This document shows, one piece after another, positions 44,132 through 53,305 of a stretch of 64,000 bases of DNA. Both the position numbers and the translations under genes were made by a program. Location: assembly GCA_022484695.1 (NCBI GenBank), contig JAKVKU010000001.1:514999-578998 (forward strand), in the 5' to 3' direction. A model generated the notes under the pieces. The model was given only the letters and a program-made list of their open reading frames with translations. It was not told where the DNA came from and did not search any database. The first letter of the stretch is position 1, and every line of letters starts with the position of its first letter. The DNA comes from Lactobacillus sp. Its GTDB lineage: Bacteria > Bacillota > Bacilli > Lactobacillales > Lactobacillaceae.

Positions 44132-44947
44132 ATGGCAGGTACGGATTTAATTATTTCAGACATTCACGGTCATTTTGATTTACTGACCAAAATTGAAACC
44201 ATCCCCAAGTTTACCGACTACCGTGTCGTCTTTTTGGGGGATATGATCGACCGGGGCCCAGCTAGCTTGCAAGTATTGCGCTATGTTCAAAAAATGGTGC
44301 AAGCTAAAAGCGCGATTGCCATTCGCGGTGACCATGAGGACATGTTTTTAGGCTATTTGACCCAGGACACCGCCGCCCAGCAATTGTATATTCAAAACGA
44401 CGGCGCCACTACCTTACATGATATGTTAGGCGATGACTATATCGCCTATAACGTGCCCCACAACCAACAACTCATCAAAAGCCGCTACGCCGACCTGATT
44501 TCCTTTATCGCGGGCTTACCCTATTATTATCAAGATGACCACCGCCTCTATGTTCATGGCGGCATCTATCCCGAAGGCGTCCAGGACACCCCAGATTTAG
44601 CCAAATTATGGTTAAGAGAAGACTATTGGTTCCAAGAACATGACTGGAGTTTCAAACATGCGGCGGCGCTATTAAGTCGCAATCACGTCCCTGATTTTGG
44701 TCACAATCCCGTGGCCCAAACCCTGGTCACCGGCCACACCATCACCACCATGATCTACGGCCAATTGCCAAAAGACCAGGGAAAAATCACCCGTTATGGC
44801 GACCATCAAGCTGCGGTAGTGGCCGTCCAGTACAAGGGCGAATACCCCCGCGTGTTCATCGATGGGGGCAGTTACGTATATCAAAATTTAAATGTCCTGC
44901 AACTGGGCACTGCCGGGGAAATCCAGGCGGTGTATCAGCTGAACTAA
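44132..44947 (+). CDS. Metallophosphatase of the PPP/ApaH family
   Basis: 271 residues with the metal-binding order of PPP phosphatases: SDIHGH (residues 9-14), GDMIDRGPAS, RGDHED (the usual GNHE has Asp here), VHGGIYPE and TGHT near residue 200. Members act as serine/threonine protein phosphatases or dinucleoside tetraphosphatases; the sequence does not decide between them. The protein is soluble, without a signal peptide. AGGAGG precedes ATG 44132. The gene is monocistronic, with a strong terminator after it and a terminator-like hairpin before it. Confidence 0.87.
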   Translation: MAGTDLIISDIHGHFDLLTKIETIPKFTDYRVVFLGDMIDRGPASLQVLRYVQKMVQAKSAIAIRGDHEDMFLGYLTQDTAAQQLYIQNDGATTLHDMLGDDYIAYNVPHNQQLIKSRYADLISFIAGLPYYYQDDHRLYVHGGIYPEGVQDTPDLAKLWLREDYWFQEHDWSFKHAAALLSRNHVPDFGHNPVAQTLVTGHTITTMIYGQLPKDQGKITRYGDHQAAVVAVQYKGEYPRVFIDGGSYVYQNLNVLQLGTAGEIQAVYQLN

Positions 44948-45013
44948 AGCCAGCAGACTGGCCTAGGATTTTTTCTAAGTGTAGTTTAACCAGATTAAAG
45001 CCTAAATTTAGAC

Positions 45014-45075
45014 ATACAAAAACTCGAAATCACACGACTGCTAAAAAGCCAGGGTGTTGTTTCGAGTTTTTGTCT
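45014..45075. terminator. Terminator after the phosphatase gene
   Basis: ACAAAAACTCGAAA pairs with TTTCGAGTTTTTGT, with a second inner pairing CACAC/GTGTTG. T-rich sequence on both sides allows use in both directions. Confidence 0.8.
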
Positions 45076-45131
45076 ATTACGATATTCATAAAATCATGGT
45101 CTTAACCTTTATAAATTGTGGGTCGTGTATT

Positions 45132-45220
45132 AAAAAAAGCATCGACCGAAGTCGATGCTCAGGCGTTGCCCCCATTTAGAGGGTCGCTACGGCGTCATCC
45201 TCTAAAAGAGGCGCGTCAAT
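45132..45220 (-). ncRNA. Candidate small structured RNA with intrinsic terminator
   Basis: On the minus strand an extended -10 box (TG-C-TATATT, 45235-45227) is followed, from about 45220, by a GC-richer stretch in an AT-rich gap. It contains GCCTCTTTTAGAGG, then ACGCCGTAGCGACCCTCTAAATGGGGGCAACGCC (as two blocks that can pair: GACGCC...), and ends in the strong hairpin AGCATCGAC-TTCG-GTCGATGCT with a T7 run (45138-45132). It has no reading frame with a ribosome binding site. I do not recognise a known family. It could instead be the 3' end of the preceding minus-strand gene transcript. Confidence 0.5.
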
Positions 45221-45246
45221 ACATATAATATAGCATATTTATTTGA

Positions 45247-45876
45247 CTAATGCTTATTTTTTTTATGCAAGCGTTGGCGCCGCTTCCAAGCCTTTAAGGC
45301 CACCACCCGGCCAGAGGTTAATTCCGATTTAGGTTGGTTAACCTGGTTAGCCGCTTTTGGTTGTGGGGTTGGTTCAGGGACTGTGGCCGCTTCCCGCACT
45401 AAACTGCGCATTACCGTGGCTTTAGCCGGGCTGTAATTGGCGTCATCTTGGGCCAATGCGATCATCTCTGGGGCCGCTTCGGCAATAGCCCGTTGGGTGC
45501 GATCGACTAATTTAGGATTCAAATAACCCTGGGCGGCCGCAAAATCTAAAAAGGCGTGCAATGTGGGCTCAATGTTGGCATAGTCAGCCTTATCAATGAA
45601 CATATCCGCCACAAAGGTTCCCGTGAGGACGCCCTTGATGGCATATTTCGTCCAAGCCCTTGGGGTTTTATCAAACTGACTGTACGCTTTTTCAGCCAAA
45701 ACTGTCACGTAAGCCACCGCATCTTCGGCGGTAACGGCCTTGGGGACCTTGGTAAAGGCGTCGCTTTGAATAAAGACGGCCGTCCAAGTGTCGATTTCTT
45801 GGCGCATTTTCTTAGGTAGTTCTTTTGGTGCTTGGTGTGCTGAACTTGTTGCAGGTGTTGCTAAAGTCGTTGTCAT
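45247..45876 (-). CDS. Hypothetical protein of 209 residues
   Basis: A soluble, alpha-helical protein. A Thr/Ala/Pro-rich start (residues 1-20) is followed by a helical core of about 130 residues (MRQEIDTWTAVFIQSDAF ... IAEAAPEMIALAQDDAN), a Pro/Gln-rich linker (EPTPQPKAANQ) and a strongly basic end (LKAWKRRQRLHKKNKH) that could bind nucleic acid. There is no signal peptide or membrane segment. ATG 45876 has GGGAG about 13 bases upstream. I recognise no family; function unknown. Confidence 0.7.
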   Translation of the reverse strand: MTTTLATPATSSAHQAPKELPKKMRQEIDTWTAVFIQSDAFTKVPKAVTAEDAVAYVTVLAEKAYSQFDKTPRAWTKYAIKGVLTGTFVADMFIDKADYANIEPTLHAFLDFAAAQGYLNPKLVDRTQRAIAEAAPEMIALAQDDANYSPAKATVMRSLVREAATVPEPTPQPKAANQVNQPKSELTSGRVVALKAWKRRQRLHKKNKH

Positions 45877-45949
45877 TCCAAATTTCTCCCATTTCCATAG
45901 CTAATAATAAAAGTTTATCAGATATTCGGGTGGAAGTCTCTAAAACTCC

Positions 45950-45988
45950 AAAAATAATAAAAGGTGTATCGGTTTTACCCGATACACC
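45950..45988 (-). terminator. Terminator of the MDR oxidoreductase gene
   Basis: GGTGTATCGG and CCGATACACC enclose GTAAAA. On the minus strand TTTTATTATTTTT follows. Confidence 0.85.
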
Positions 45989-46015
45989 AAGAAAAAATTC
46001 CTTATATCAAACACC

Positions 46016-46933
46016 TTACACTTTCAGAACCACGCGGCCGGTATGCCGTTCTTCTAATAGCTCATGGCCCTCAACGATACCCGCCAAGGAAAACGGCAGG
46101 GTATAACCGATATTGACGCTTAACTTGTCCTGGGCCAGGAGCGGCAATAAGGCTTTCAGGGCTTCTTGGTCGCTTAAGGCACTGGTGGGGCGGATATGGG
46201 TAAAGCTAACCCCCCGGGTCAACTCGGGGGTTTCGTGGGCCACACTGACGATGGCGCCACCAGTCTTGGTCATGGCCACATCGTCGGCACCGCCATTGCC
46301 ATTCATGGCCAGGTTAAAGACAATGTCGCCTTTTTCCTTTAAAGCGTCGGCCAAATTCACCTGATCATAGGCCACGAAGTTATCAATGCCTAAATCCGTG
46401 ACTAAGGCTTCATTTTTAGCGGCGGCCACGCCAATGACTGTGACCCCTAATTGGTGTAGCAGTTGGGCCACCAAAGCGCCCACGCCGCCGCTGGCCCCTT
46501 TGACGATCACGGTTTGACCGGCTTTGACCTTGGTAAAATAGTGCACGGCTTTATAAGCCGTAATGCCGGTGGTGATCAAGCCAGCGGCCACCACTGGATC
46601 CACCCCATCCGGCACTAAGGCACTGTTGGCCGGTTCAGCTAAGACTGCCGCGGCATAGGTGTGTTCACTGTGGGTCGCCACCAATTGGCCCACTTTGAAA
46701 TCATTTTTTAAATTGGCGCCAACTTCGGCGACCCGGCCCACCGCATCCCGGCCCGAAATCTGATAAGTTGTCCCGGCAAAACTGCCCTGGGCCCGCTCGG
46801 TACGTTCCCGATTATTTAAACCCACGGCCACAGTATCTAACAATAATTCGTTGGGCCCCGGTTTAGGCGTGGGGATATCTAAAGCTTCAAAAACGTCCGG
46901 CCCACCACTATGACGATAACCAAATGCAAGCAT
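46016..46933 (-). CDS. Zinc-independent MDR-family NADP-dependent oxidoreductase
   Basis: 305 residues of the medium-chain dehydrogenase/reductase superfamily, quinone oxidoreductase/zeta-crystallin type. It has an N-terminal GroES-like part (YQISGRDAVGRVAEVGANLKNDFKVGQLVAT) and a Rossmann segment GQTVIVKGASGGVGALVAQLLHQLGVTVIGVA. The Cys/His ligands of zinc alcohol dehydrogenases are absent. ATG 46933 follows GGAGG; codons further upstream are not supported. It is divergent from the beta-glucosidase gene, with a cre-like site between them. The substrate is probably a quinone or an activated enone; this is family knowledge, not read from the sequence. Confidence 0.88.
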   Translation of the reverse strand: MLAFGYRHSGGPDVFEALDIPTPKPGPNELLLDTVAVGLNNRERTERAQGSFAGTTYQISGRDAVGRVAEVGANLKNDFKVGQLVATHSEHTYAAAVLAEPANSALVPDGVDPVVAAGLITTGITAYKAVHYFTKVKAGQTVIVKGASGGVGALVAQLLHQLGVTVIGVAAAKNEALVTDLGIDNFVAYDQVNLADALKEKGDIVFNLAMNGNGGADDVAMTKTGGAIVSVAHETPELTRGVSFTHIRPTSALSDQEALKALLPLLAQDKLSVNIGYTLPFSLAGIVEGHELLEERHTGRVVLKV

Positions 46934-46964
46934 ACTAATTCCTCCATCCTTGTTACTCAAAGCT

Positions 46965-46978
46965 TAAAAACGTTTTCA
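46965..46978. promoter_or_regulatory. cre-like site between the MDR and beta-glucosidase genes
   Basis: Read on the minus strand, TGAAAACGTTTTTA agrees with the cre consensus TGWAANCGNTNWCA except for one base. It is a suitable position for CcpA control of the divergent beta-glucosidase gene. Confidence 0.6.
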
Positions 46979-47065
46979 AATAAAAGCAAGTAATAAGCTT
47001 GCAAAACGACGCTGATTATTCCATCATTGAAACCAGAAGACTGTGAATTCAGGAGGAGTAACGCC

Positions 47066-49291
47066 ATGCAAGCCATTCATAATGTGATCTCAGATTTATC
47101 CCTTACGGAAAAAGCCAGCCTCGTTGCCGGCGATAAATTATGGTACACCCAGGCCGTGAAAAGCGCCGCCTTGCCCCCATTGATGATGACCGATGGGCCT
47201 TCCGGGTTGCGCAAGCAAGCCGACAGCCCGGAAGGTGCCAACACCGGGCTGGGCAAAGCCGTCACTGCGGTGAGCTATCCGGCTTCAGCACTAACCGCTT
47301 GTTCCTTTGATCGACAACTGCTTTTTGAAGTGGGCAAAAATCTGGGCATCGCGGCCCATGCCAATGAGGTGGGCGTGCTTCTGGGTCCCGGGGTCAATAT
47401 TAAACGCAGTCCCTTAGCTGGCCGTAATTTTGAGTACTTTTCAGAAGATCCCTATTTAGCTGGGGAATTGGGCGCCCAATATGTGAAGGGGGTCCAAAGT
47501 GAAAACGTGGGGGTGGCCGTGAAGCATTTCGCCGCCAATAACCGAGAAGACCAACGCTTCACCAATAGTTCGGAAATCGACCCCCGGACGTTGCGGGAAA
47601 TTTACTTAGCCGCCTTTGAACGCATTGTGAAACAAGCCAATCCCGCCAGCATCATGTGTTCTTATAATAAATTGAATGGTGTCTTGAATTCTCAAAATAA
47701 AACCTTATTAACCGAAATTTTACGGGAAGAATGGAACTTCCAGGGGCTGGTGATGTCCGATTGGGGCGCCGTGGCCGACCACGTGGCCGCCATTAAAGCT
47801 GGGCTGGATCTGGAAATGCCCGGGCGGGGGGCGGCCTCCACGGCAGAGATTGAAGCTGCTGTAAAAGCTGGAACCTTAGATGAAGCCATCTTGGACCGGG
47901 CCGTCCAGCGCATCTTGAATTTAGTGATGACCTATTTGCCGGCGAATTCCTCGGCGGATTTTTACGATTTAAATCAGCAACACGAATTTGTCCGCCGGGC
48001 CGCCGCCGAAAGCATGGTCCTGTTGAAAAACGACGAGGCTGTTTTACCTTTGACGGCCAAGGACAAGCTGTTGATCGTGGGGGACTTAGCCCAAAAACCC
48101 CGCTACCAAGGTGGCGGCAGTTCCCACGTCAGCGAGTATCAGATGGCCACCCCAGTGATGGCCGCACGCCGGGCCAACGCCCATTTTGAATTTCAACAGG
48201 GTTATACTCTGGATCAGACCGACCCCGATGACGCTTTAGAAACCAAGGCACTAGAAGCGGCTAAAAAAGCCGACAAGGTCATTGTGTTTGCCGGCTACCC
48301 GGAGGCCAAGGAATCCGAGGGCTTTGATAAAACCGACATCGACCTACCCGCCAACCAAAACCATCTCATTGCCCAACTAACCGCCGTCAGTGCCCAGGTG
48401 ATCGTGGTCCTGCAAAACGGGTCAGTGGTGACCATGCCTTGGCTAGACAAGGTCCAGGGGGTCTTGGAAACTTACTTAGCCGGTGAGGGCGTGGGGGAAG
48501 CTACTTTTGACGTGTTGAGCGGCAAAGTGAATCCTTCCGGGAAATTAGCCGAGACCTTCCCAGTGAAATTAGCCGACAATCCTACTTACTTAGGTTTTAA
48601 CAAGAATCCCCAAACCGAAGTTTATCGAGAAGGGTTATTCGTGGGCTATCGTTATTACGATGCCAAACAAATCACACCCCTGTTTCCCTTTGGCTTCGGG
48701 TTATCCTATACCAGTTTTGAATATCATAATTTAGCGGTGCAAGTGGGTGACGATCATGTGACCGTGAGCTTCACCCTTAAAAATACCGGTCTGCGGGCCG
48801 GTAAAGAAGTGGCCCAGATTTATGTGGCCAATCAAACTAGCACCATTGAAAAACCCCAACAGGAATTAAAACAATTTATCAAGGTGACCCTAGACCCCGG
48901 CCAGCAAAAAGCGGTCAGCGTGGACTTGGATCGCCGGGCCTTTAGCTGGTATAACCCTGATACCGCTGCCTTTCAAGTGGATAACGGCAGTTATGAAATT
49001 AAGGTGGCCGCCAGCTCAATTGATTCGAAGTTACAAAAGACCATCGACCTGCAGTGGGCCCCGGTACAACAGCCTTTGGTCAACGGTGAAACTTATCTTA
49101 GTGATTTCTTGTTGCGTAGCGATAGCCAAGAACTCCTGCAACAGAGTAAACTAAAACAAGTGGTGGAAAGCCTCACCGCCGATAAAACCAATGCGGCTAT
49201 GTTGACCAATATGCCGCTGCGGGCCCTAGCCAGTATGGGGGCCCAAAAGCAGCGCTTACAGCGTTTGTACAAGTTAGCCAATAATGCATGA
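47066..49291 (+). CDS. Beta-glucosidase, glycoside hydrolase family 3
   Basis: A 741-residue cytosolic enzyme (no signal peptide). The barrel domain has LMMTDGPSGLR near the start, KRSPLAGRNFEYFSEDPYLAG, VKHFAANNRE and the nucleophile loop LVMSDWGAV (D232). The alpha/beta sandwich has AAESMVLLKNDEAVLPL, FAGYPEAKESEGFDKTDIDLP and KLAETFP. A fibronectin-III-like domain (VSFTLKNTGLRAGKEVAQIYV) follows. AGGAGGAG precedes ATG 47066. It hydrolyses beta-glucosides or other plant glycosides; exact preference unknown. Confidence 0.92.
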   Translation: MQAIHNVISDLSLTEKASLVAGDKLWYTQAVKSAALPPLMMTDGPSGLRKQADSPEGANTGLGKAVTAVSYPASALTACSFDRQLLFEVGKNLGIAAHANEVGVLLGPGVNIKRSPLAGRNFEYFSEDPYLAGELGAQYVKGVQSENVGVAVKHFAANNREDQRFTNSSEIDPRTLREIYLAAFERIVKQANPASIMCSYNKLNGVLNSQNKTLLTEILREEWNFQGLVMSDWGAVADHVAAIKAGLDLEMPGRGAASTAEIEAAVKAGTLDEAILDRAVQRILNLVMTYLPANSSADFYDLNQQHEFVRRAAAESMVLLKNDEAVLPLTAKDKLLIVGDLAQKPRYQGGGSSHVSEYQMATPVMAARRANAHFEFQQGYTLDQTDPDDALETKALEAAKKADKVIVFAGYPEAKESEGFDKTDIDLPANQNHLIAQLTAVSAQVIVVLQNGSVVTMPWLDKVQGVLETYLAGEGVGEATFDVLSGKVNPSGKLAETFPVKLADNPTYLGFNKNPQTEVYREGLFVGYRYYDAKQITPLFPFGFGLSYTSFEYHNLAVQVGDDHVTVSFTLKNTGLRAGKEVAQIYVANQTSTIEKPQQELKQFIKVTLDPGQQKAVSVDLDRRAFSWYNPDTAAFQVDNGSYEIKVAASSIDSKLQKTIDLQWAPVQQPLVNGETYLSDFLLRSDSQELLQQSKLKQVVESLTADKTNAAMLTNMPLRALASMGAQKQRLQRLYKLANNA

Positions 49292-49332
49292 CCACGTGAC
49301 AAGGACCCTAAAAGTGTGATAAAATAAATTTA

Positions 49333-49414
49333 TAGTTAATTCAAATAACTAAATTAAAAATTATAACGCGAGCTAAGACCGGCCAATGACCCCTCTTTCC
49401 CCGCGTTATTTTTT
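49333..49414 (+). promoter_or_regulatory. Dyad and terminator-like hairpin before the P2-type ATPase gene
   Basis: TAGTTA-N7-TAACTA (49333-49351) is followed by ATAACGCG...CGCGTTAT (49363-49409), closing a 31-base loop and ending in a T-run only a few bases before the ribosome binding site of the ATPase. The hairpin either terminates the beta-glucosidase transcript or attenuates the ATPase gene. No known riboswitch is recognised. Confidence 0.5.
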
Positions 49415-49432
49415 ACAAAGGAAGTGAATTGT

Positions 49433-52216
49433 TTGAGTTTAAAAGCTTATACATTATCCCAAGAAGATACATTACACCAGTTGAATGTGGCACGGACCCG
49501 AGGTTTGAGTCAGGTCGAGGTGGATCGGCGTTTAGCGAATTATGGGCCCAACGAGTTGGCCCAAGCCCCGGAAGAGTCCAAAGTAAAATTATTTTTCCAC
49601 AGTTTTAAAGAACCGATTATTATCGTGTTGATGGTAGCGGTGGTGTTGGCCACCTTAAGTGCCATCTATGATTTCCAAGTGACCAAAAATTATAGCCACG
49701 GCGTCGCAGCAGTTTATGAAGCTGTGGCCATCGCCATTTTAATTTTTGTGAATGCCTTCATCGCTTTTTACCAAGCCAATAGCGCCCGCAAATCTTTGGC
49801 GGCCCTGGCCCAAATGTCCCATCACCAAATCAACACCTTGCGGGACGGCACCTGGGGGCCGGTGGACACCACCCAGTTAGTCCCTGGAGATATTGTCGCC
49901 GTGAAAATGGGGGACTTTATTGAAGGCGACGTGCGCTGGCTAAAAGTCGCTGAACTGCAAGTCAACGAGTCCCACTTGACCGGGGAGGCCGATGCCATCA
50001 CCAAAGCCACCCAGGCGCTGGCAGAAGATACCCAACTAGGGGATCAGCAAAATATGGGTTTCTCCGGCTCCACCGTGGTCAACGGCAATGGCATCGGCGT
50101 GGTGGTGGGCACCGGTATGACCACCGAGCTGGGTAAAATCGCCGACCTCATGACCAGTGCCGGCCAGCAAAAGACCCCCATTGAGAAAAATATCAATGCC
50201 TTAACGAAAAAATTAATGTTAGTGGCGGGGGCCATTGTCCTCTTCACGATTTTATATGATGTGAGTAAAGAATTCCTGCGCAGCGGTACCTTGGAATTGG
50301 CCAAAGTTCCTGAGATTTTGTCCAGTGCCATTGCCTTAGCGGTGGCCTCCATCCCCGATGCCATGCCGGTGGTCTTATCCATTGTCTTGACCATTGGGGC
50401 CACGATTTTAGCCCGGAATAACGGGTTGATCAAGTCCTTAAGCAGTGTGGAGACCCTGGGGGCAACCAGTTACATTGCCTCAGATAAAACCGGGACTTTG
50501 ACCAAGAATCAAATGACCGTCACCAAATTTTGGGCCAATAACGCCACTTTTTCGGTGGAAGGTTTAGGTTATGACCCCTTGGGCGACATCATCCCCAATA
50601 CCAACGATGCCAATTACCAACAGTTCCTCCAGGCCGCGGTGTTAGATAACGAGGCCGAGATCATGCAGGATGAGGACCAAAATTGGCAGCCTTACGGGAA
50701 TCCCACCGATGTGTCCCTGGTGGTCCTAGCCGCTAAAGCCGGCATCAGCCGCAGTGAATTGCTGGAAAAAAACGATGATAATGACATCGATGTGGTGCGG
50801 GTCCTCCCCTTTGACAGCAAGCGCAAGATGATGAGTGTGGTCATTTTAAGAGATGGGGACTATTACGTTATCACCAAAGGCGCCCCAGATGTGATTTTAA
50901 ACAAGGCTGAGGGGATCATGTTAGATGACGAAATTAAACCGGCCCAACGCTATACCAAAAAGTTTGAAAGTAAAATCCTAGAATTTGCCAACGATGCCTT
51001 AAGGACCATTGCCGTGAGTATCCGCAAATTAGACGAAGAAACCGCTCTCCATGGGGAAGTGGCGGCCTTAGAGCAGCAGTTGACCATTTTAGGGGTGGCG
51101 GGGATTATCGATCCCCCAAGAGAAGAAGTCAAAGCTTCCGTGGCCACTTTGAACAAAGCTGGCGTCCACGTGGTGATGATCACCGGTGACCACGCCGCCA
51201 CCGCCCGGGCTATCGCCTATCAATTGGGCATTGTGGATGATAAAAATGCTCAGGTGATTGAGGGTAAAGAACTAGAGCAACTATCCGACGCTGAGCTCTA
51301 TGACCTGGTGCCCAACACCTTCGTATACGCCCGGGTCTCCCCCGAGCATAAACAGCGCATCGTCAAACAACTCCAAGCCCATAACGCCGTGGTGGCCATG
51401 ACCGGCGATGGCATCAATGACGCTCCCGCACTGCGGGCCGCCGACATTGGCATTGCCATGGGCATCAACGGCACCGAAGTTACCAAAGATGCGGCGGATT
51501 TAGTGTTATTAGATGATAAATTTACCACTATTGAGAAGTCCGTTTATGCGGGCCGGCGAATTTTTGCCAATATTCGCAACTTCATCCGCCAAGAACTAGT
51601 CACCAACGTGGCCGAAGTCCTGTCCCTAGTCCTGGGGGTCCTCTTGATCACCGTACCCGTGGGTCAAATCACCGCCACCACGCCGACCTTGACCGCCTTA
51701 ATGGTTCTGTGGGTGAATATGATTAGTGACTCCCTGCCATCCTTTGCCCTGGGCTACGACCAGCCAGAAGGGGATCTAATGCAACAAGGCCCCCGGAACA
51801 CCAAGCAGTCCATCCTAAAGGGGATGCTGCCGCGAATCTTCATCCGGGGTGGCGTCATGGGGCTGATGGTTTTCCTAGCCTTCTATTGGGCCGCCCTACA
51901 AGGCATGAACATCCCCCAAGCCCAAACCATCGCCTTCTTGACCCTGGTCTTTGGTCAATTGTGGCACGTGTTTGATGCCCGCAGCAGTCACACCTTATTT
52001 TCAAGAAATCCCTTTGAAAATGGCCGCTTGAACATGGCCGTGGCTTTTGCCGCCACCAGTTCCATTTTAGTGACCTTGATGCCGTTCTTTAACGACGTCA
52101 TGGGGACCGCACCCTTGTCACCGATTTTATATTTAGCGGTTATCTTTATCCCGGCCCTGCCAACGTTCCTATTATCCGGGTTCAAAGTTATTTTTAACAT
52201 CAAAGAAAATATCTAA
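49433..52216 (+). CDS. P2-type cation-transporting ATPase (calcium-pump family)
   Basis: 927 residues with the P2A layout. It has an N-terminal cation-ATPase domain, the actuator loop HLTGEAD (TGE), phosphorylation site SDKTGTLTKNQMTVTKFW (D351), KGAPD, MITGDH, MTGDGINDAPALRAADIGIAMG and ten membrane segments. M4 reads VASIPDAMP, with D309 where calcium pumps usually have Glu (PEGLP); M6 keeps NMISDSLPSFALGYD. TTG 49433 lies eight bases after AAAGGAAG; GTG 49424 touches that site. The cation may be calcium or manganese. The gene is monocistronic with a good terminator. Confidence 0.9.
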   Translation: MSLKAYTLSQEDTLHQLNVARTRGLSQVEVDRRLANYGPNELAQAPEESKVKLFFHSFKEPIIIVLMVAVVLATLSAIYDFQVTKNYSHGVAAVYEAVAIAILIFVNAFIAFYQANSARKSLAALAQMSHHQINTLRDGTWGPVDTTQLVPGDIVAVKMGDFIEGDVRWLKVAELQVNESHLTGEADAITKATQALAEDTQLGDQQNMGFSGSTVVNGNGIGVVVGTGMTTELGKIADLMTSAGQQKTPIEKNINALTKKLMLVAGAIVLFTILYDVSKEFLRSGTLELAKVPEILSSAIALAVASIPDAMPVVLSIVLTIGATILARNNGLIKSLSSVETLGATSYIASDKTGTLTKNQMTVTKFWANNATFSVEGLGYDPLGDIIPNTNDANYQQFLQAAVLDNEAEIMQDEDQNWQPYGNPTDVSLVVLAAKAGISRSELLEKNDDNDIDVVRVLPFDSKRKMMSVVILRDGDYYVITKGAPDVILNKAEGIMLDDEIKPAQRYTKKFESKILEFANDALRTIAVSIRKLDEETALHGEVAALEQQLTILGVAGIIDPPREEVKASVATLNKAGVHVVMITGDHAATARAIAYQLGIVDDKNAQVIEGKELEQLSDAELYDLVPNTFVYARVSPEHKQRIVKQLQAHNAVVAMTGDGINDAPALRAADIGIAMGINGTEVTKDAADLVLLDDKFTTIEKSVYAGRRIFANIRNFIRQELVTNVAEVLSLVLGVLLITVPVGQITATTPTLTALMVLWVNMISDSLPSFALGYDQPEGDLMQQGPRNTKQSILKGMLPRIFIRGGVMGLMVFLAFYWAALQGMNIPQAQTIAFLTLVFGQLWHVFDARSSHTLFSRNPFENGRLNMAVAFAATSSILVTLMPFFNDVMGTAPLSPILYLAVIFIPALPTFLLSGFKVIFNIKENI

Positions 52217-52221
52217 GGCCT

Positions 52222-52280
52222 AAAACAAGCAGATTCCTGGAAGCTAGGTTATAGTTTCTATAAATCTACTTGTTTTTTTA
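52222..52280 (+). terminator. Terminator of the P2-type ATPase gene
   Basis: AAAACAAG.AGATT and AATCT.CTTGTTTT arms around a longer loop, followed by TTTTTT. Confidence 0.78.
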
Positions 52281-52330
52281 TTTTGGCGTTATAATGGATA
52301 ACATATCATTTGCAGAAAAGAGTTGGGAAA

Positions 52331-53260
52331 ATGAGTTTTGGGCAACTGACCAATCAAATTGTCATCATGTTTTGTTTGATGTTGGTGGGGGTTTTGATCA
52401 ATAAACTGGGTTTCATGAAGCCACAAACGTCTACAGATTTAACGAATATTTTACTGTATTTTGTCTCGCCCTGTTTGATCATCGGCGCCTTTCAGCAACA
52501 GTATTCGCCAAACCGGATGAAAACCTTGCTGCTGGTGGCGGCGGGCATCGGCATTTTTTACATCGTCTCTATTCTCTTGGCCAAGCTGTTATTTGGCCGC
52601 ATGGCAGACGCCAATTTGCGGCGCATTGCCCAATACGGCAGCATTTATTCCAACGCCGGTTTCATGGGTGTGCCGTTGATCAGTGCCTTGTTTGGCAGCA
52701 ATGGCGTCTTCTTCGCTGTGGCCTTTTTAGCCGGGTTTAACATTTTCAGCTGGACCCATGGCATCAGCCTGTTTACCCCCAAAAAAGCCGGCCATCCCCT
52801 AGACAACCTCAAAGAAATTGTCCTCAATCCCAATATTATTGCCATTATAGTGGGCCTGGTGATTTTCATGACTTCCTTCAAGTTGCCCAGTATTCCCAAC
52901 CAAATCGTCCACTATGTGGCTTCTATCAACACGCCCCTATCCATGATCGTCATTGGCAATAGCCTGGCGGATATCAAGTTGACCAAACAACTGGTGGACA
53001 AACACCTATGGTTGGCCCTCATTGCCCGAAACCTATTATTTCCCCTGGCGGCAATTTTAGCCCTGCACCTCCTGGGGGTCACTGGGGTAGCCCTGTACAC
53101 CACGGTGATCATGGCTGCTTGCCCCGTGGCCGGGGTGGTGGTGTTATTCACTTTGAAAATTCACGGGGATGCCAGTCCCGCCGTGGCTTTGATGAGCCTT
53201 TCCACCATTTTGAGCCTGGTGACCATTCCCTTGGTATTTGCGGTGACGAATTTCATATAA
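52331..53260 (+). CDS. AEC-family transporter (malate/auxin-efflux-carrier type)
   Basis: 309 residues with about ten membrane helices and the family pattern: FCLMLVGVLINKLGF and TDLTNILLYFVSPCLIIGAFQQQ at the start, YGSIYSNAGFMGVPLISALFG in the middle, and VIMAACPVAGVVVLF near the end. Lactic acid bacteria use such carriers for malate, citrate or other carboxylates; no malolactic gene is nearby, so the substrate is open. ATG 52331 is preferred to a TTG 21 bases earlier, though the ribosome binding site is weak (AAAAGAG). Flanked by terminators, so a single-gene unit. Confidence 0.88.
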   Translation: MSFGQLTNQIVIMFCLMLVGVLINKLGFMKPQTSTDLTNILLYFVSPCLIIGAFQQQYSPNRMKTLLLVAAGIGIFYIVSILLAKLLFGRMADANLRRIAQYGSIYSNAGFMGVPLISALFGSNGVFFAVAFLAGFNIFSWTHGISLFTPKKAGHPLDNLKEIVLNPNIIAIIVGLVIFMTSFKLPSIPNQIVHYVASINTPLSMIVIGNSLADIKLTKQLVDKHLWLALIARNLLFPLAAILALHLLGVTGVALYTTVIMAACPVAGVVVLFTLKIHGDASPAVALMSLSTILSLVTIPLVFAVTNFI

Positions 53261-53267
53261 AATCCTG

Positions 53268-53302
53268 TGGTAGTTCAGATTTTTTTGAACTACCATTTTT
53301 TT
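53268..53302 (+). terminator. Terminator of the AEC transporter gene
   Basis: TGGTAGTTCA and TGAACTACCA enclose a nine-base T-rich loop and are followed by T7. Confidence 0.9.
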
Positions 53303-53305
53303 AAC

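Noticed and set aside
53008..53304. 98-codon plus-strand frame at the end of the AEC gene
   Set aside because: A shadow frame with skewed His/Pro/Gly composition that runs through the AEC terminator.
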